Source: CAIUMH01 sp963758555
GTDB lineage: Bacteria > Actinomycetota > Acidimicrobiia > Acidimicrobiales > RAAP-2
Length of the DNA: 64,000 bases
Direction: 5' to 3'
NCBI GenBank assembly: GCA_963758555.1
Contig: CAVWVW010000003.1
Span: 2,108,001 to 2,172,000, forward strand
A program made the translations under genes and the position numbers. Position 1 is the first letter of the stretch; every line of letters begins with the position of its first letter. The notes under the pieces were generated by a model. The model did no database searches. It was not told where the DNA came from and worked only from the letters and a program-made list of their open reading frames with translations. Of this stretch, positions 63,047 to 64,000 are shown one piece after another.

Positions 63047-63239
63047 CGCCCGCACCCTACTGGCGTTGGCATCAAAACTTCGATCGCTCAGGAACACGCC
63101 CGACCGGCATCGGCTCGTTCATCGAGCAGGCACGAGTTCGGAGGTCGCAGCAAGGTCGAGGAACCTTGTCACGTTGAGGCTCTGTGACCTCGCTCCCCAC
63201 TTGAGCCAGCGCGGTCCTCGCTCGTCGTTGAGCTCGGGC

Positions 63240-63542
63240 TCAGACCTCCGCGCCGTCAGGAACGGCGATCGGATAGATGTCGACGTCAAAGAAGGGATGG
63301 AAGGGCAGCGTCGCCAAGGTCTCTCTCACGTGCTCCTCGCCAGAGGCGAACACCTCGAGAAACGCCGTCGCTCGAGAGGGGGCTACGTGGTCGGACCCGA
63401 TCCTCCCCTCTGACTGCAGCACGTGGATCCGCTGCTGTTCGTCAGCTCTCAGCGCCATCATGTCGGCGAAGTTCGTGTCGTCGCGAATGGTGGCGACCAC
63501 CACGAAGGTCAGGAGATCGGAGGGCTCATCGGAGCTGGGCAT
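63240..63542 (-). CDS. Muconolactone isomerase/YCII-like small protein
   Basis: 100 aa. The pattern FVVVATIRDD...RADEQQRIHVLQSEGRIGSDHV...TLPFHPFFDVDIYPI matches the ferredoxin-like fold of muconolactone delta-isomerase (CatC), whose C-terminus reads LPLFPYMDIEVTPL. It may be an isomerase or ligand-binding protein. Divergent from a TetR gene across a perfect inverted repeat that probably represses it. Confidence 0.72.
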   Translation of the reverse strand: MPSSDEPSDLLTFVVVATIRDDTNFADMMALRADEQQRIHVLQSEGRIGSDHVAPSRATAFLEVFASGEEHVRETLATLPFHPFFDVDIYPIAVPDGAEV

Positions 63543-63545
63543 GGT

Positions 63546-63620
63546 GTGTCCTTTTCAGTTGACATTGTCACCTGAGTTAAGATAGAGGTTCCAGATGACA
63601 ATGTCAACTGAAAAGGACAC
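63546..63620. promoter_or_regulatory. Perfect 25-bp inverted repeat at a divergent promoter
   Basis: Arms 63546-63570 and 63596-63620 are exact reverse complements, separated by 25 bases. Each arm carries TGACA-N-TGTCA, an odd palindrome, and TTGACA usable as a -35 box; on the minus strand TTGACA-N17-TATCTT fits a promoter. The right arm overlaps the first codons of tetR. Two TetR dimers could bind symmetrically. Confidence 0.75.
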
Positions 63621-64000
63621 TCCGGCCACGACCAGCCGCCAAGCCTCTGCGGCGAAGACTCGTCGCGCTTTGCTCGATGCCGCTGCCGAGCTCCTCGACC
63701 TCGGGGGGCCAGATGCGGTCACCTTGCGCGAGGTGGGGGCCCGAGCCGGCGTCTCGCGCAACGCGCCGTACCGACACTTCGCGGACAAAGAGGCGCTGCT
63801 GACGGCGATCGCCGTGGAGAGCTGGGACCGGATGGCCGATGCCCTGGGGGCCAGCGGCGCCAAGGCGTCCGTGCCGTCTGAACGCCTGCAGGAAGCCTTG
63901 ATGGCCCTCGTCGAGCTGGGCCGGGAACGTCCCCACCTCTACCAGCTGATGTACGTCATACCCAAGAGCGACCCGGAAGCCGGCGCACGAGCCGCAGCCC
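63595..64000 (+). CDS. TetR-family regulator, 3' truncated by window edge
   Basis: Starts at ATG 63595 (or ATG 63601) and runs off the right edge after about 135 residues. HTH: AKTRRALLDAAAELLDLGG, TLREVGARAGVSRNAPYRHFADK, with a YRHF recognition end. The C-terminal start (ALMALVELGRERPHLYQLMYV) fits the WHG group. The start codons lie in the inverted repeat, so the transcript would be almost leaderless. Probably autoregulated. Confidence 0.9.
   Translation, partial: MTMSTEKDTPATTSRQASAAKTRRALLDAAAELLDLGGPDAVTLREVGARAGVSRNAPYRHFADKEALLTAIAVESWDRMADALGASGAKASVPSERLQEALMALVELGRERPHLYQLMYVIPKSDPEAGARAAA

Overview
This window comes from a high-GC actinobacterium. The signs are frequent GTG starts with purine-rich Shine-Dalgarno sites, many GTGA/ATGA stop-start overlaps, an F420-type luciferase-like enzyme, an RskA-type anti-sigma factor, a TatABC system, and a very large complement of acyl-CoA enzymes (class III CoA-transferases, paired acyl-CoA dehydrogenases, an acyl-CoA ligase, thiolases, SDRs). 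The gene mix resembles uncultured or environmental Acidimicrobiia, but that placement is inference. No phylogenetic marker is present except one tRNA-Ala.

Layout. 0-0.4 kb: the 3' end of a family GH16 glycoside hydrolase. 0.5-38.8 kb: a catabolic region for lipid, steroid-like or terpenoid acyl-CoAs. It holds CoA-transferases, TetR, P450, two paralogous blocks of short ACAD + long ACAD + amidohydrolase (4.1-8.0 kb forward, 31.5-27.7 kb reverse), Rieske ferredoxin, SDRs, SnoaL-like proteins, acyl-CoA synthetase, aldehyde dehydrogenase, an ACAD10/11-like kinase-dehydrogenase pair, a DUF35-thiolase fusion, nitroreductase, VOC protein, Zn-alcohol dehydrogenase, a Liv-type ABC importer, two DAP-dehydrogenase-like oxidoreductases, a DsbA-like protein, DinB, SnoaL and an LLM flavin enzyme. 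Between about 18.2 and 38.4 kb most genes carry one or more single-base frameshifts, best explained by consensus errors.

38.9-45.3 kb is an export and redox cluster. An ECF sigma/RskA pair is divergent from a cupredoxin lipoprotein, two ferritin-like proteins (one with a Tat lipoprotein signal), a diiron protein and tatA-tatB-tatC. Four similar ECF/SigK-like promoter sites precede the sigma gene, the cupredoxin gene, the diiron gene and tatA. 45.4-52.1 kb: a permease with two YHS metal-binding domains, an orphan DNA methyltransferase with an unexplained C-terminal domain, a lectin/propeller-CHAP secreted protein and a FAD oxidoreductase. 52.3-53.5 kb: a thiolase.

53.68-60.07 kb: tRNA-Ala(TGC), followed by about 6.3 kb bounded by an imperfect 51/52-bp direct repeat. 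The left copy includes the tRNA 3' end, so this looks like a tRNA-targeted island. It carries TetR, two SDRs with altered catalytic residues, an MBL-fold hydrolase, an SRPBCC protein, a second TetR and a beta-hydroxyacid-dehydrogenase-like enzyme, but no recognisable integrase. 60.1-63.1 kb: a tightly overlapping four-gene operon in which three proteins are tandem YbjQ-like repeats. 63.2-64.0 kb: a muconolactone-isomerase-like gene divergent from a TetR gene across a perfect 25-bp inverted repeat.
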